The notes under the pieces were generated by a model. It was not told the origin of the DNA. It did not search any database and saw nothing but the letters and a program-made list of their open reading frames with translations. A program made the position numbers and the translations under genes. DNA of 64,000 nt from Chloroflexi bacterium 44-23 (GTDB lineage: Bacteria > Chloroflexota > Anaerolineae > Anaerolineales > Anaerolineaceae): the NCBI GenBank assembly GCA_001899005.1, contig MKUW01000028.1, forward strand, positions 223,939 through 287,938, written 5' to 3'. Of this stretch, positions 53,393 through 63,274 are shown piece by piece; within the stretch, counting starts at the first letter, position 1; every line of letters begins with the position of its first letter.

Positions 53393-54457
53393 ATGAGTAA
53401 TGAAAAGAAAGCCCAAACCATCAACAATAGAAAATATGAAGACTGGCAAGCCCGTACCAGACCGAATTCCACCCAATGGGATCCTACTGAAGCAGATACG
53501 CAACCGTATACTACCCAACCCGAGTTCCCTCCACACACTGAAGACAATACTATCGAACGCTTGCAGCCAATTCGCATTTCTAACACGCGTGCTCCAATTC
53601 AAAAGAGCCAATCACCAAAAGCACCACGAAAAAGAAGCCGTGGCTGCGGCTGCTGTTTTTGGATCATTTTAATCCCAGTTTTGTTGGTACTGGTGGCCGC
53701 TCTCATCTTCCCTGGCCGTACGAATATCCTTATTCTGGGCATCGACCGCGCCCCGGAAGGCACAGATATCGGTCGCTCGGATACCAACATCATTCTCGGT
53801 ATTAACCCTCCTCAGGCGCAGGTCAATATGCTTTCCATACCGCGTGATCTGTGGGTCAACATTCCCAACGTCGGTGAAAACAGAATAAACACCGCCCACT
53901 TTTTTGCGGAAGGCGTCCAAAAGGGATCCGGCCCGTATGCTGCTATGGATACAGTTCGCCAAAATTTTGGGGTGACCATTGACTATTTTGCCCGCATACG
54001 TTTCAACGGCTTGAAGGAAATTGTCAACGCGATGGGCGGAATCACACTCACCTTGGATGAACCCATGTCCGGTTATGAAGCCGGACAAATCACACTGGAT
54101 GGCGATCAGGCACTCGCTTTCGCCCGTGATCGCTCGGGAAGCGATGATTTTTTCCGCATGCAGCGAGGTCAAATGGTCATCACCGCTGCGGTTAAAAAAT
54201 TGCTTAATCCGCTCACCTGGTTACGTTTACCCATTATTGTCCCAACCGTTTTTCGGGCAGTGGATACAAACGTACCCATATGGGAAATGCCGCGTGTAGG
54301 AGTTGCACTCATTCGAGCGGTTCTGACAGACAACCTCAATACAAAAACCATCACACGTGAAATGGTTATCCCTTACACCACCGATCAAGGCGCCAATATC
54401 CTGCTTCCAATCTGGGAGGCGATCAACCCGCTTTTATTCGAAATGTTTGGAGAGTAG
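53393..54457 (+). CDS. LytR-CpsA-Psr (LCP) family cell-wall ligase
   Basis: 354 residues. A cytoplasmic tail with many Thr/Gln leads to one membrane helix (about 88-110), then an extracellular LCP domain: ILILGIDRAPEGTDIGRSDT, then LSIPRDLWVNIP and AFARDRSGSDDFFRMQRGQ, whose Arg/Asp residues bind the polyprenyl-pyrophosphate substrate. LCP proteins attach glycopolymers to peptidoglycan or other wall acceptors. The start is ATG 53393, in an AT-rich context after a repeat zone. It is convergent with the deacetylase gene. Confidence 0.88.
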   Translation: MSNEKKAQTINNRKYEDWQARTRPNSTQWDPTEADTQPYTTQPEFPPHTEDNTIERLQPIRISNTRAPIQKSQSPKAPRKRSRGCGCCFWIILIPVLLVLVAALIFPGRTNILILGIDRAPEGTDIGRSDTNIILGINPPQAQVNMLSIPRDLWVNIPNVGENRINTAHFFAEGVQKGSGPYAAMDTVRQNFGVTIDYFARIRFNGLKEIVNAMGGITLTLDEPMSGYEAGQITLDGDQALAFARDRSGSDDFFRMQRGQMVITAAVKKLLNPLTWLRLPIIVPTVFRAVDTNVPIWEMPRVGVALIRAVLTDNLNTKTITREMVIPYTTDQGANILLPIWEAINPLLFEMFGE

Positions 54458-54469
54458 AAAGAGGTTTTA

Positions 54470-55231
54470 TTAATCACCACCAACATTTTGTACCTGGCGC
54501 AGATACTCCCAATTCTCATCGTTTTCGAGAGTGATCACCCGGAAGACTTCGCCATATTGAATTTCCTGGCCAGCGCCATGTTCGCTGGCCCACTGTCGCA
54601 CCATTTCTTCCGGATCTGATTTTGGAAATTGGCTGACATGCGCCTTTAAAGCCCACAATTTTTGCTCCATTGTATCGCTGATGTCGACTACGGCTTGGCT
54701 TTGATGATGCCCTGAGATGAACACCTTGCGCACTTTGTGGGCTTTAAACCCTTCTTGTAGAAATTCTTCGAACAGGTTGGGTTGACCGGCGGCTGGAAAG
54801 ACGGCATCCAGAGCGGCAGTAGCTGCCGCGCGATGATCAGGGTGGTTAATGTACGTATCCGATGCAAAAATAACAGTGGGGTCACTGGTAATAACAACTT
54901 CAGGGCGAAAACGTCTTATTTCTCGCACCAGGCGCCGGCGTAGATCTAATGTCGGCTGCAAAAGCCCATCCGGTTCTCTTAAGAAAATGATTTCCTCTGC
55001 TCCGGCTCTTTCGGCTGCGACGCGCGCTTCCTGTTCTCGAATCTGTGCTGCTTTGGCACGTGTCATTCCCGGTGTGGCAATGCCAACATCACCACTGGTA
55101 CACAAGACATAACTGACTTTGCAGCCAGCCTTGGTCCATTTAATCACTGTCCCGGCACAAGAAAACTCGATATCATCAGGATGCGCCATAATGGCCATCG
55201 CTCGTTCAGGAATATAGTTAATGATTTCCAT
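54470..55231 (-). CDS. PIG-L family deacetylase
   Basis: 253 residues. The zinc site is AHPDDIEF with a distal HPDHRAAATAA; the catalytic Asp lies in the first motif. This matches N-acetylglucosaminyl deacetylases such as BshB/MshB or GlcNAc-PI deacetylase. The substrate may be a GlcNAc-containing thiol, glycolipid or wall precursor. GAAAGAAG precedes ATG 55231, nine codons after the frame opens. Confidence 0.87.
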   Translation of the reverse strand: MEIINYIPERAMAIMAHPDDIEFSCAGTVIKWTKAGCKVSYVLCTSGDVGIATPGMTRAKAAQIREQEARVAAERAGAEEIIFLREPDGLLQPTLDLRRRLVREIRRFRPEVVITSDPTVIFASDTYINHPDHRAAATAALDAVFPAAGQPNLFEEFLQEGFKAHKVRKVFISGHHQSQAVVDISDTMEQKLWALKAHVSQFPKSDPEEMVRQWASEHGAGQEIQYGEVFRVITLENDENWEYLRQVQNVGGD

Positions 55232-55691
55232 ACAATTCTTCTTTCCAATTTCTCCCAATCATTTGCCATGTTTTGGTTTACCAATTTACTGGATCAGGAA
55301 AAAAATATTGATCTTTTATAGTTTGAGTTTCCCACTTAATCCCATTTTTTGCAATTGTTGCTGTCACAGGTTGGCACGCAGGTGGAACTGTTAGTCTACC
55401 AGATAGTAGGCAACGAATTTTTAAAGTGTAGAATACGGTCACCCTAATAAAAAACAATCCGATCGGGTTTATCCAAAAAGAATCCAGGTATACAAAGGGA
55501 TCTGATTTTTATTCCCTCTCAGACCAATTTTTTTTTGCAAAAAAGAAATAACAGGAAAATAGTAACAATCCTTCAAGAATCAAACATTAAAAACAAATAT
55601 CAGATCTTAAAGAACAAACACCTGTCATTTGCCATTTTTAACCATCTTTTCAGAATCACACATTTCTGGAAGATGACACGCTATGTCTATC
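55232..55691. other. AT-rich intergenic region
   Basis: About 460 bases with no supported gene. It holds long A/T runs and a 67-codon frame that overlaps the end of the cyclase and is not coding. No clear regulatory element was seen. Confidence 0.4.
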
Positions 55692-57767
55692 TTAAGGATT
55701 CTTCCAGACACTCACAGCATTACGACCATAATTTTTAGCAGCTAACAAGGCTTGATCAGCATTTTCCAATACAATTTCCAATGAGGTTTCCTTATCCAGT
55801 GCTTTGTCAGCCACTCCAATGCTGATTGTCAGGGAGATTTCACCTTTATCTGTTATGAATGGGCGATCGGTAATGGAGGCGCGCATTCGATCTGCAATCA
55901 TCAGGCCACTCTCAGTATCAGTTTCGGGCAATAAAATGACGAACTCTTCGCCTCCATATCTACCGATAAAATCGGAGGAGCGTAAGCAGGCTTGAAAGCG
56001 ATCGGAGATTTGTTGCAAAACCTGGTCGCCGGTCAGATGGCCAAACCTATCATTAACCTGTTTAAAATAATCAATATCTATCATCAGAATGGAAAGCACG
56101 TGCTGATAGCGATTGGCACGATCAAATTCTTTCTGCGCCAATTGGAAAAAATGGCGACGGTTAAATAAACCGGTCAGTGAATCGACTGTGGCCAGTTGTT
56201 CGGCATTTTCATACAATCGTGCCCGTTCCAGTGCTGCGCTAAAGGTATCACCAACTGTCTGCAGCAGGCGTATTTCATCACCACTGAAAACGACATTAGG
56301 CGCCATTACCAGGTTAAGAATTCCTAACTGCCTCTCACCCAAGTGTAATGGTATACTGATCAACCCTGAATAAGTTATGGAAATTTCTCTTAATATTTCA
56401 CACGGGATGAACGCCACAGGTTCAAGATATTCGCCCTTCATAAATCGTGAGAATGAATGGCAAGGCGGGCAATAAGGAGTACGGTCAAAACGTTCCTGAA
56501 GAAGGGGCGGGAGATGGTAACCACCTTCGAATCTGGGTTGCCCATGAATATCAGCCAAAATGAGATAGGCAAAGCGGGCACCAACAATTGTGGCAATACG
56601 TTCCAAGCCGGAAAGTTTGACACTGGCAACATCAACAGATTGATTGAGAAACTCCGCCACTTTGCGCAGCGCATCCAACTGAACAGCACGATCTTCAGCA
56701 GTCGTTCGCGAAACTTGTTCTGCAATTTTTGAAGCTTGCTCTTCGGTGACATCACGCATGGTAACCACGCGATCATTTTCATGATTACGATCATCAATTA
56801 ATGAGCACGAGAGTGAATAAATTAATACCTGATCGTTTGTGGTTACTTGAAGTTCCAAATTCTGATCAGGCGAGATGCTTGCCAAGGGCGTCCAGGGAGA
56901 ATCCTGGGCAAGCAATGTCAAAAAATTTTCACCAATGCTGGTAGAGCGCTCCAATCCTAAAAGATCAAGCGCCAATTGATTGGCCTGTAACAATCGGCCT
57001 TCCTCATCGATAACCAACAGTCCATCACGAAGGCTCTCCAACAAGCGCTGATAGTAAAATGGCGATAGATCAAAAAGACGATAGCGGTAGATAGCCAGGC
57101 CAACCAGGACCCCTCCCAATGTGAAACTAAATTGAGGAGCATTAAATCCAAACGCACTTTGAGGTCTCAGCATGGCAACAATATTGAGGATTAATGGAAT
57201 CGAAATTCCGATCATTAATGTTCTTGCCTGGCGCAGATAAGCCCTGCTTTTTTGCTTTAAATTCCTGGCAACACCCCACAGTGCAAGAAGCAGACAAGAA
57301 TAAGCAAATAGCCAGTACATCCAGTAAGCCGAACCCAATCTAAATTGTATCGGAACAATGTTGTTATCAAGATTAATTTGCAAACTATCCCAAATATAAC
57401 CGACCATACGGTTGTTAAAACTTGAAGCAATAAAACCAGCTGGGAATAAAAAAAGCAGAAATCTGCGCCAACCATGTATCCAACGCCGGTATCCTTTGTA
57501 TTGCATAATAAAAAGTAGAAATGCCGGGGGTACAAGAACTTGAAAAACCCACTCCCAACGCAAAGCAATTAACGCTGATTCAGCTGTATCCGCCATGAAA
57601 AGCGCCAAATGGGTCAGGCACCAGCCGACCGTTAAAAACATCCAGATACCAAATACTTTGATGCCATCTCCTTCACGGATTCGAAAAGCATATACGACAA
57701 AGGCAATCGCAAGTATCGCTGTTAGTGAAATTATGAAAAAGTAGAAAAGAAAAACAAATTGTGCCAT
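55692..57767 (-). CDS. Membrane diguanylate cyclase (7TM-PAS-GAF-GGDEF)
   Basis: 691 residues: a 7TM sensory domain (5-235), a PAS domain (about 245-355, VVTMRDVTEEQASKI at its end), a GAF domain (about 365-515) and a C-terminal GGDEF domain with DSLTGLFNRRHFF and the active RYGGEEFVILLP. It should synthesise cyclic di-GMP. GGGTGGGGG precedes the ATG. It resembles the protein at 8564-10135 in layout but has the extra GAF domain. Confidence 0.9.
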   Translation of the reverse strand: MAQFVFLFYFFIISLTAILAIAFVVYAFRIREGDGIKVFGIWMFLTVGWCLTHLALFMADTAESALIALRWEWVFQVLVPPAFLLFIMQYKGYRRWIHGWRRFLLFLFPAGFIASSFNNRMVGYIWDSLQINLDNNIVPIQFRLGSAYWMYWLFAYSCLLLALWGVARNLKQKSRAYLRQARTLMIGISIPLILNIVAMLRPQSAFGFNAPQFSFTLGGVLVGLAIYRYRLFDLSPFYYQRLLESLRDGLLVIDEEGRLLQANQLALDLLGLERSTSIGENFLTLLAQDSPWTPLASISPDQNLELQVTTNDQVLIYSLSCSLIDDRNHENDRVVTMRDVTEEQASKIAEQVSRTTAEDRAVQLDALRKVAEFLNQSVDVASVKLSGLERIATIVGARFAYLILADIHGQPRFEGGYHLPPLLQERFDRTPYCPPCHSFSRFMKGEYLEPVAFIPCEILREISITYSGLISIPLHLGERQLGILNLVMAPNVVFSGDEIRLLQTVGDTFSAALERARLYENAEQLATVDSLTGLFNRRHFFQLAQKEFDRANRYQHVLSILMIDIDYFKQVNDRFGHLTGDQVLQQISDRFQACLRSSDFIGRYGGEEFVILLPETDTESGLMIADRMRASITDRPFITDKGEISLTISIGVADKALDKETSLEIVLENADQALLAAKNYGRNAVSVWKNP

Positions 57768-57863
57768 CCCCCACCCAGGAAAGAATGAATTTCCTATATT
57801 TTATCTAATTATAATGGGATTTTGAATTAAAAAAATGTAAATACCCGAACAATCACATTGTGA

Positions 57864-58157
57864 TCAATCAGTTTGATGTGGCCGGCGTGAACGTGCATTT
57901 GTAAGTTTGGCTGGATTATTTTTGCGCCCCCTGGAAACAGGTTTGCCCAAATTGGCATTCAACATTAAGTAGACTTGATTGAGTGCCTTTTGGTCGTAAT
58001 CATATCGTTTACATACATTACAGACCCAACAAGGGAAATCTGGCACGGTAATTAACTCGTTACCCACATAGGTGTAATAAGTTACTTTCTTCAACTCGTA
58101 TTTTCCCACTTGGCAATCAGGGCAGGTCATCTTGTTGTTTTGTGTTTCTATCTTCAT
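57864..58157 (-). CDS. YgiT-type zinc-finger protein
   Basis: 97 residues with two CxxC pairs (TCPDCQ and CWVCNVCKRYDY) in the YgiT N-terminal arrangement. YgiT/MqsA-type proteins act as antitoxins or DNA-binding factors, but this one lacks the usual C-terminal helix-turn-helix and ends in a basic tail (SRGRKNNPAK). The start is ATG 58157, with a second Met just upstream; ribosome sites are weak. It overlaps the end region of the signal peptidase gene only if a longer frame is used. Confidence 0.7.
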   Translation of the reverse strand: MKIETQNNKMTCPDCQVGKYELKKVTYYTYVGNELITVPDFPCWVCNVCKRYDYDQKALNQVYLMLNANLGKPVSRGRKNNPAKLTNARSRRPHQTD

Positions 58158-58173
58158 CATCAGAATAATACCA

Positions 58174-58767
58174 TTAATTGGCAGCATTAACCGCTAAAGG
58201 GTGATATAGGGTTTTAATCTGATCTAATGGCCAATAGACAATCAGCGCTTTACCGACGACATTTCCAACTGGCACATACCCCCAACTATGTGAATCAGAA
58301 GATTGGTTGCGATTATCGCCCAGAACAAAGAAATAACCTTCAGGAATCGTCCACGATCCATCATAAGCAGGTGGAGCGGCGATATAAGGTTCTACCAAGG
58401 CTTGGCCATTGATGAACACTCTGCCCCCTTCTACCTTAATCTCATCTCCCGGTAGGCCGATTAGACGCTTGATATAGTCTTCCTTCGGGTTGGCCGGATA
58501 ATGAAACACGATGATATCACCGTAGTGCGGCTGACCAAGACGGTAAGCCAGTTTATTTATTAGCAATAATTCCCCTGGTTGTAAGGTGGGTTTCATACTT
58601 ATATTCTCCACCCGCACGCGTGGGAAAAAGCTATCGATTAAAAAATAAAAAACCAGAGCCAATACCAGAGTCTGAAAAATCTCCAGAAAAAAGCTTGCTG
58701 TTTTCGATCTCTTCTTCGGTTCTTCTGAATTTAATATAACCGGCTGCTCCGGGCGTTGATCTACCAA
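58174..58767 (-). CDS. lepB: Signal peptidase I
   Basis: 197 residues, one membrane helix (27-46). The nucleophile is Ser57 in ENISMKPTL and the general base is Lys100 in DYIKRLIGLPGD; the GDNRNQSSDSHSWG box E is complete. It removes signal peptides from exported proteins. The start is TTG 58767, six bases after AGGAGG. The gene is 17 bases from the zinc-finger gene, so they are probably one operon. Confidence 0.93.
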   Translation of the reverse strand: MVDQRPEQPVILNSEEPKKRSKTASFFLEIFQTLVLALVFYFLIDSFFPRVRVENISMKPTLQPGELLLINKLAYRLGQPHYGDIIVFHYPANPKEDYIKRLIGLPGDEIKVEGGRVFINGQALVEPYIAAPPAYDGSWTIPEGYFFVLGDNRNQSSDSHSWGYVPVGNVVGKALIVYWPLDQIKTLYHPLAVNAAN

Positions 58768-58868
58768 ATTTAGCCTCCTGACTATTGGCTCATTGTATTA
58801 TAAGATTACTTTCGGAGCGCGGCAAGAGGAAAGGTTATCTGCATCGCATACATAAGAGCAAGCAGACA

Positions 58869-59789
58869 TTATTCAATCTTTAATCTGGTTCCACACACCC
58901 TGCAAAAAACGTCACCTTTATCTGCTCTTTTTCCACATTTATGGCAATAGATGACCTCGCCTTCAAAACTTACAGTTGCATGCCTTTTTCGTGCTGACTG
59001 CTTTTGATTTACTCTCAAACCAATTGGGTTCTTCCGGCTTTGAAGGTAAAAAAAGCCGCCGCCAATTAATAAAAGCAACCCTAAACCACCTAACAAATAA
59101 GGAAGCAACTCAGAGAACGGCAGGCGTCCTGGTGTTTGATCTGTCAAAGGCTGCGATGGCTGTACTGCCTGAGAAGTCGAGTTTGTTAAAACATCGTCTT
59201 TTTTTATATAATTAATATTTAAAGTAAATGGAGTGCCTGCAGGAACAAGGCCAAGGCTCGAAGTGAAATAAGTCAAACCATCACCAGCCAAAGCGCCAGG
59301 TCCCATTTTTTCTTTAAAAGACATACTTTCAGCTGTCCTCGGTTTTTGGACTTCAAGGTTGAAATTATTCACCGTAAGGTCGCCAGCCCAACGAAAAGCA
59401 AAGGAACGCTCATCGCCATTTTTTACAATCGATGGGTCATAATATTCCACCCATATCTCCGTGTAAGGAGTAGTAAAAGTCAATGTGTTCCAATCGCCCG
59501 AAACCTTGCTATCATAATCAAGCACATAGAGCTGACCATCCAATTCGCGCACGGCAACTGAATGTGGTGCACCGGCTGCAGCAGGGATACGAATCGAAAT
59601 GCTAGCCGGTAATTTCACTTGCGGGGATAGAAAAATATCCTGAATTACCAAAACACTTGGTTCGTCATATTCTGGCCAAATTTTTACTATCAGTTGATCA
59701 ATGGTCTGATCGGTTTGATCTGTCTGGGCATTTACAGGTGAAACGGCAAAAGAAAACAGAAGCAAACAGGTTAGCAAGAATCGGCGCAT
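58869..59789 (-). CDS. Secreted protein with C-terminal membrane helix and zinc ribbon
   Basis: 306 residues. A cleavable signal peptide (to about residue 21, VSPVNA) is followed by an unusual TDQTDQT repeat and an extracytoplasmic beta-rich domain. One membrane helix (about 232-252) then leads to a cytoplasmic zinc ribbon: YCHKCGKRADKGDVFCRVC. The topology places the beta domain outside and the ribbon inside. I do not recognise the outer domain; similar proteins occur in Anaerolineae near cytochrome-assembly or secretion genes. AAGGAG precedes the ATG. Confidence 0.7.
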   Translation of the reverse strand: MRRFLLTCLLLFSFAVSPVNAQTDQTDQTIDQLIVKIWPEYDEPSVLVIQDIFLSPQVKLPASISIRIPAAAGAPHSVAVRELDGQLYVLDYDSKVSGDWNTLTFTTPYTEIWVEYYDPSIVKNGDERSFAFRWAGDLTVNNFNLEVQKPRTAESMSFKEKMGPGALAGDGLTYFTSSLGLVPAGTPFTLNINYIKKDDVLTNSTSQAVQPSQPLTDQTPGRLPFSELLPYLLGGLGLLLLIGGGFFYLQSRKNPIGLRVNQKQSARKRHATVSFEGEVIYCHKCGKRADKGDVFCRVCGTRLKIE

Positions 59790-59912
59790 ATTTTCTCCTT
59801 AGAAAACATCTCTTTAATGCAATTTACTGATACATATTACCATGATTTGTCATTTTCTTCGGAGATTTTGGCAGTGCATCCAATTTCAACGCCAGTTACC
59901 AGAATAGAATAT

Positions 59913-59942
59913 TTGTGCACATCGTATTGAATCAGGTATAAT
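59913..59942 (+). promoter_or_regulatory. Sigma-70 type promoter of the sortase gene
   Basis: TTGTGC (59913-59918), an 18-base spacer and TATAAT (59937-59942) stand 19 bases before the sortase start codon, so the leader is short. Confidence 0.6.
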
Positions 59943-59960
59943 CCTCTCGAGGAAAGCGTT

Positions 59961-60869
59961 ATGGCTGCCAAGAAAAAAAGGAATCCTGAAGATCTATCAA
60001 TTGATGAATTAAGACAGTTAATCATCAATAAACGCCGCTCTGAAAAGTCGGAGCGATTGGCCTACTTTCGTCGCAATGGGCGTAGTATGCCTGTGGAAAC
60101 TGCCCTTCAGCCTGGAGATGCAACTGATGGGCTGACATCGCCATATAGTGAAGAAGATTATATCCATCCACGCCGTAAAAAACGGAAAGGTTTCTTTAAT
60201 CGCGTTCTGGTAGTAATTGAAGTATTGGCAGTGGCGGGCTTGATCTATGTCTTTTTCAGTGTGTTTACTTCACTCAACGTTTTAAATAAAGAAGTGGCAG
60301 CTTCAATCATTCAGCCGACTTTGACACCTACAGCGATCATTCAGGCAGTCGTTCTACCTTCCGGACATACGCCCCCCACTGATCCGGGTGGGGTCCGTTT
60401 CAACGAATCGGAAATCCCTGAACATTTACGCGCATATGTTCAATCACTGGCAAATATCCCTATTCCTACCGCCAGCCCGGAACAAGCAATCCGGATTCAG
60501 ATACCGGCCATTTCTGTCGATGCACCCATTGTAATGGGCGATGGTGAAGAACAATTGAAAAAGGGGGTCGGTCAATATATTGGCTCTCCCAACCCCGGCC
60601 AGGTTGGAAATCTAGTACTTTCTGCTCACAACGATGTATATGGAGAAATCTTTCGCGATCTCGACCGGTTAAAAGCAGGAGATGAAATCATCGTTTATAC
60701 TCAGGTGCGCTCTTATACCTACGTTGTCCAGCAGCAGCAAATTGTTGACCCAACTCAAATTGAAGTGATGGCGCCTACTTCCGATCCGTTTGTAACCTTA
60801 ATCTCTTGTTATCCCTACATGATCGACAAACAACGCATTGTTATCTCAGCATCTTATCTTTCGCAATAG
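59961..60869 (+). CDS. Sortase
   Basis: 302 residues. A cytoplasmic basic tail, then a membrane anchor (about 83-103), a Pro-rich linker and the sortase domain. The catalytic triad is readable: His223 (SAHND), Cys283 in TLISCYPY and Arg292 in KQRIVISA. Sortases join LPxTG-like proteins to cell wall or pili; here the recognised signal is unknown, and no LPxTG substrate is encoded in the window. It starts at ATG 59961 and is followed by a small membrane gene. Confidence 0.9.
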   Translation: MAAKKKRNPEDLSIDELRQLIINKRRSEKSERLAYFRRNGRSMPVETALQPGDATDGLTSPYSEEDYIHPRRKKRKGFFNRVLVVIEVLAVAGLIYVFFSVFTSLNVLNKEVAASIIQPTLTPTAIIQAVVLPSGHTPPTDPGGVRFNESEIPEHLRAYVQSLANIPIPTASPEQAIRIQIPAISVDAPIVMGDGEEQLKKGVGQYIGSPNPGQVGNLVLSAHNDVYGEIFRDLDRLKAGDEIIVYTQVRSYTYVVQQQQIVDPTQIEVMAPTSDPFVTLISCYPYMIDKQRIVISASYLSQ

Positions 60870-60936
60870 ATGAAAAAGTGGTATAAATAAGCGTCTCCAT
60901 TGAATAATAGTCGATCCAATTTCAGGAGTGTAGTAA

Positions 60937-61149
60937 ATGGCAAAAAAATCAAAACGACAAGTCTCAAAGCAATCAGAAGTTAAAACCAGCGGACCCACCG
61001 CACGTCCCGCACCAACTCGTGCACGCGCATCGATAACGACTGAATTTAACCCGGATTATAGCGCGATCATAAGTGATCTCAAACGAATCGGCATTTTGGC
61101 TGGCAGCTTTTTCGTAATTCTGATTGTTCTTTCGTTTTTCCTGCGTTAA
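60937..61149 (+). CDS. Small membrane protein
   Basis: 70 residues: a basic, Ala/Pro/Thr-rich N-terminal half and one C-terminal membrane helix (ILAGSFFVILIVLSFFL). AGGAGTGTAGTAA stands before the ATG. It lies between sortase and a terminator, so it may be the last gene of the sortase transcript. No family is recognised. Confidence 0.7.
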   Translation: MAKKSKRQVSKQSEVKTSGPTARPAPTRARASITTEFNPDYSAIISDLKRIGILAGSFFVILIVLSFFLR

Positions 61150-61173
61150 AAACTTAATAAATTGCACATCTAC

Positions 61174-61206
61174 AAGGCTGAACCAAATGGGTTCAGCCTT
61201 TTTTAT
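61174..61206 (+). terminator. Rho-independent terminator
   Basis: AAGGCTGAACC and GGTTCAGCCTT make an 11-bp perfect stem with a short AAATG-type loop, followed by T residues. It closes the sortase transcript. Confidence 0.9.
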
Positions 61207-61379
61207 TTATCAAGGTAATCTTCGGTAAGTCAGATTCCCGGCCTGCATTTCCGTACTTTTCTCTTATTACTTTCGTTCAGCTTATTTGTCATTTAATTTA
61301 ATTAATCTTCATAAGAGTCTTTTCTATTTTTCATATATCTGGTATATTGGACGTTAGTCTAGGTATTTGGACTTCACAT

Positions 61380-62513
61380 ATGGAAAAAAACACACTTACC
61401 TCTACCATTCAACGAACTTTATCTATCCTGGAGCTTTTCCTTAGCAACAAGGAGAGCATAACCGCTCAAGAGATTGCAGACCAAACCGGGATATCCCGTT
61501 CGACCGTCTTTTCGATGCTTAAAGTACTGAAAGATCTGGAATATTTGGAGCAGCTGCAAAACCGTGGCCCTTACAGTGTCGGGCGGCGCTTTAGCGCCTG
61601 GAGTGGCGTCAGTTCCCCCACCTATCAGACTCTGATCAATGCTTTTCAACAGGAGATCGATTCTTGCAGGTTTGATGAAACAATCGCTCTGGTAGTGGCA
61701 AATCCCCAGGGAAATATTGTTATCGATCAGGTTGAAAGTAAACAGAGTATTCGCGCGGTTTATGAAACAGCAACCCAGCTTCATGATCAATCGGCTGCCA
61801 ACAAGATGCTGGCGAACAAAGTCGATGGTGAAATTAAAAACAAAGGATATGCACTCGTAGAAGATAAAGAAAGTGTGGAATTGGCTGTTCCGATTTGTCC
61901 TGATGGGTATACTCCCAGCGCAGCGCTGGTGTTAAAAGCGCCTCTCTCACGCTGGCAGCCAGAAATGTTACTGGCACAAACATTGAACGCTATGCGAGTT
62001 ATTGCAGCCCGGCTATCGTATCGCTTGGGGGCTGTCACCTACGCCCCGTTTCAATTGCAATCCCGTTCAATTCTGCAGCCAAAAGAGCCGCTTTCTACGC
62101 GACAGATTGAAGATTTTTTACAAGGTCCATGGACTGCCAGATTGGCTTGTATCCGCCCGGATGGCAATCCACATGTAATTCCGGTCTGGCAAGAATGGGA
62201 TGGACAGGTCTTTCATATTCTTGCCTGGCAAGGCAGTCAATGGGCAGAATATGTCATTAACAACCCACAGGTTTCATTGACAATCGATGAACCCTGGGCA
62301 CCTTTACGAAGAGTGGTTTGCAATGGGAAAGCACTGCCCATCAAAGATAGAAATTTCGTTGGTCGCGAAGCGCTCATTTCTCGCCTTTCCCAGCGTTATC
62401 TGGGAAAGAGTGCTCCAATGATATTTCAACATCAGATCGAAGATATTTTTACCATCAAAGTTGATAGCTTACGTGGCTGGATGGGATTACCGACCAGAAA
62501 TGAATTGAATTAA
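61380..62513 (+). CDS. IclR-type regulator fused to a PNPOx-like flavin-binding domain
   Basis: 377 residues. Residues 5-60 form an IclR winged helix (TLSILELFLSNKESITAQEI, then GISRSTVFSMLKVL). Residues 80-215 look like a shortened IclR effector domain (NIVIDQVESKQSIRAVYET, then VPICPDGYTPSAALVLKAPL). The end (225-350) has the split-barrel pyridoxamine-5'-phosphate-oxidase fold: GPWTARLACIRPDGNPHVIP and ILAWQGSQWAEYV. The first ATG (61380) is used; a TTG 11 codons earlier is less likely. It overlaps the ABC ATPase gene by one base, so it probably controls that transporter. Confidence 0.78.
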   Translation: MEKNTLTSTIQRTLSILELFLSNKESITAQEIADQTGISRSTVFSMLKVLKDLEYLEQLQNRGPYSVGRRFSAWSGVSSPTYQTLINAFQQEIDSCRFDETIALVVANPQGNIVIDQVESKQSIRAVYETATQLHDQSAANKMLANKVDGEIKNKGYALVEDKESVELAVPICPDGYTPSAALVLKAPLSRWQPEMLLAQTLNAMRVIAARLSYRLGAVTYAPFQLQSRSILQPKEPLSTRQIEDFLQGPWTARLACIRPDGNPHVIPVWQEWDGQVFHILAWQGSQWAEYVINNPQVSLTIDEPWAPLRRVVCNGKALPIKDRNFVGREALISRLSQRYLGKSAPMIFQHQIEDIFTIKVDSLRGWMGLPTRNELN

Positions 62514-63274
62514 TGCGCATTTCAATTGAATCACTCTCCCACACCTTTTACAATGGCCAGGCAACTCCCGCTCTGCAAAATATTAATTTGACTTTCGAAA
62601 GCGGAAAATTTGTGGCTCTGATTGGCCCAAGCGGATGTGGAAAATCAACTCTTTTACGTTTGATGGCCAATTTAATTACGCCTACACAAGGAATCATCCA
62701 TTACAACGGGCACGACAGCCGCCAGGCTGTTCTGGATGGCGAGATCGCTTGGCTTTCCCAGAGCCCGGCTTTGCTGCCCTGGCTTAATGTTGAGAAGAAT
62801 CTGGAACTTGCTCAAAGATTCACAGAAACCAAAAGCCCCAGCCGGCTTTCGATCAGCGATGCTTTGGCACTCGTGGGGTTAACCGCTGCTTCCCACCAAT
62901 ATCCTTTCACCTTATCCGGCGGAATGCAGCAAAGATTGGCCTTGGCCAGAGTTCTTCTGCAACATGCCCCTGTCTGGCTGATGGATGAACCCTTCGCTGC
63001 CCTGGATGAGCTGACCCGTGAAAAGCTGACCGAAGAATTGTTACAGATTTGGCAGGTGCAAATGCCCGCCGTTTTCTGGGTAACCCACAATATTTACGAG
63101 GCGATTAAGTTGGCAGACCGTATCCTGGTTTTCTCACCACAACCCGGCCGAATCGCTGCAGATTTCTCTGTTGAAATGCCTTATCCTCGCCACGAAAATC
63201 AGCCGCAATTTCAGGGTTTACTCAGCAATATTCGTTTAATTCTTCAACAAAAAGAACTTAAGCATCATGGCTGA
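62513..63274 (+). CDS. ABC transporter ATP-binding protein, SsuB/TauB/ThiZ type
   Basis: 253 residues. Walker A is GPSGCGKST, the signature LSGGMQQRL and Walker B WLMDEPFAALDE; the Phe-Ala after Glu-Pro is typical of nitrate/sulfonate/taurine and thiamine-precursor importers. It energises uptake through the permease downstream. It starts on the last base of the regulator stop and ends eight bases into the permease gene. Confidence 0.9.
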   Translation: MRISIESLSHTFYNGQATPALQNINLTFESGKFVALIGPSGCGKSTLLRLMANLITPTQGIIHYNGHDSRQAVLDGEIAWLSQSPALLPWLNVEKNLELAQRFTETKSPSRLSISDALALVGLTAASHQYPFTLSGGMQQRLALARVLLQHAPVWLMDEPFAALDELTREKLTEELLQIWQVQMPAVFWVTHNIYEAIKLADRILVFSPQPGRIAADFSVEMPYPRHENQPQFQGLLSNIRLILQQKELKHHG

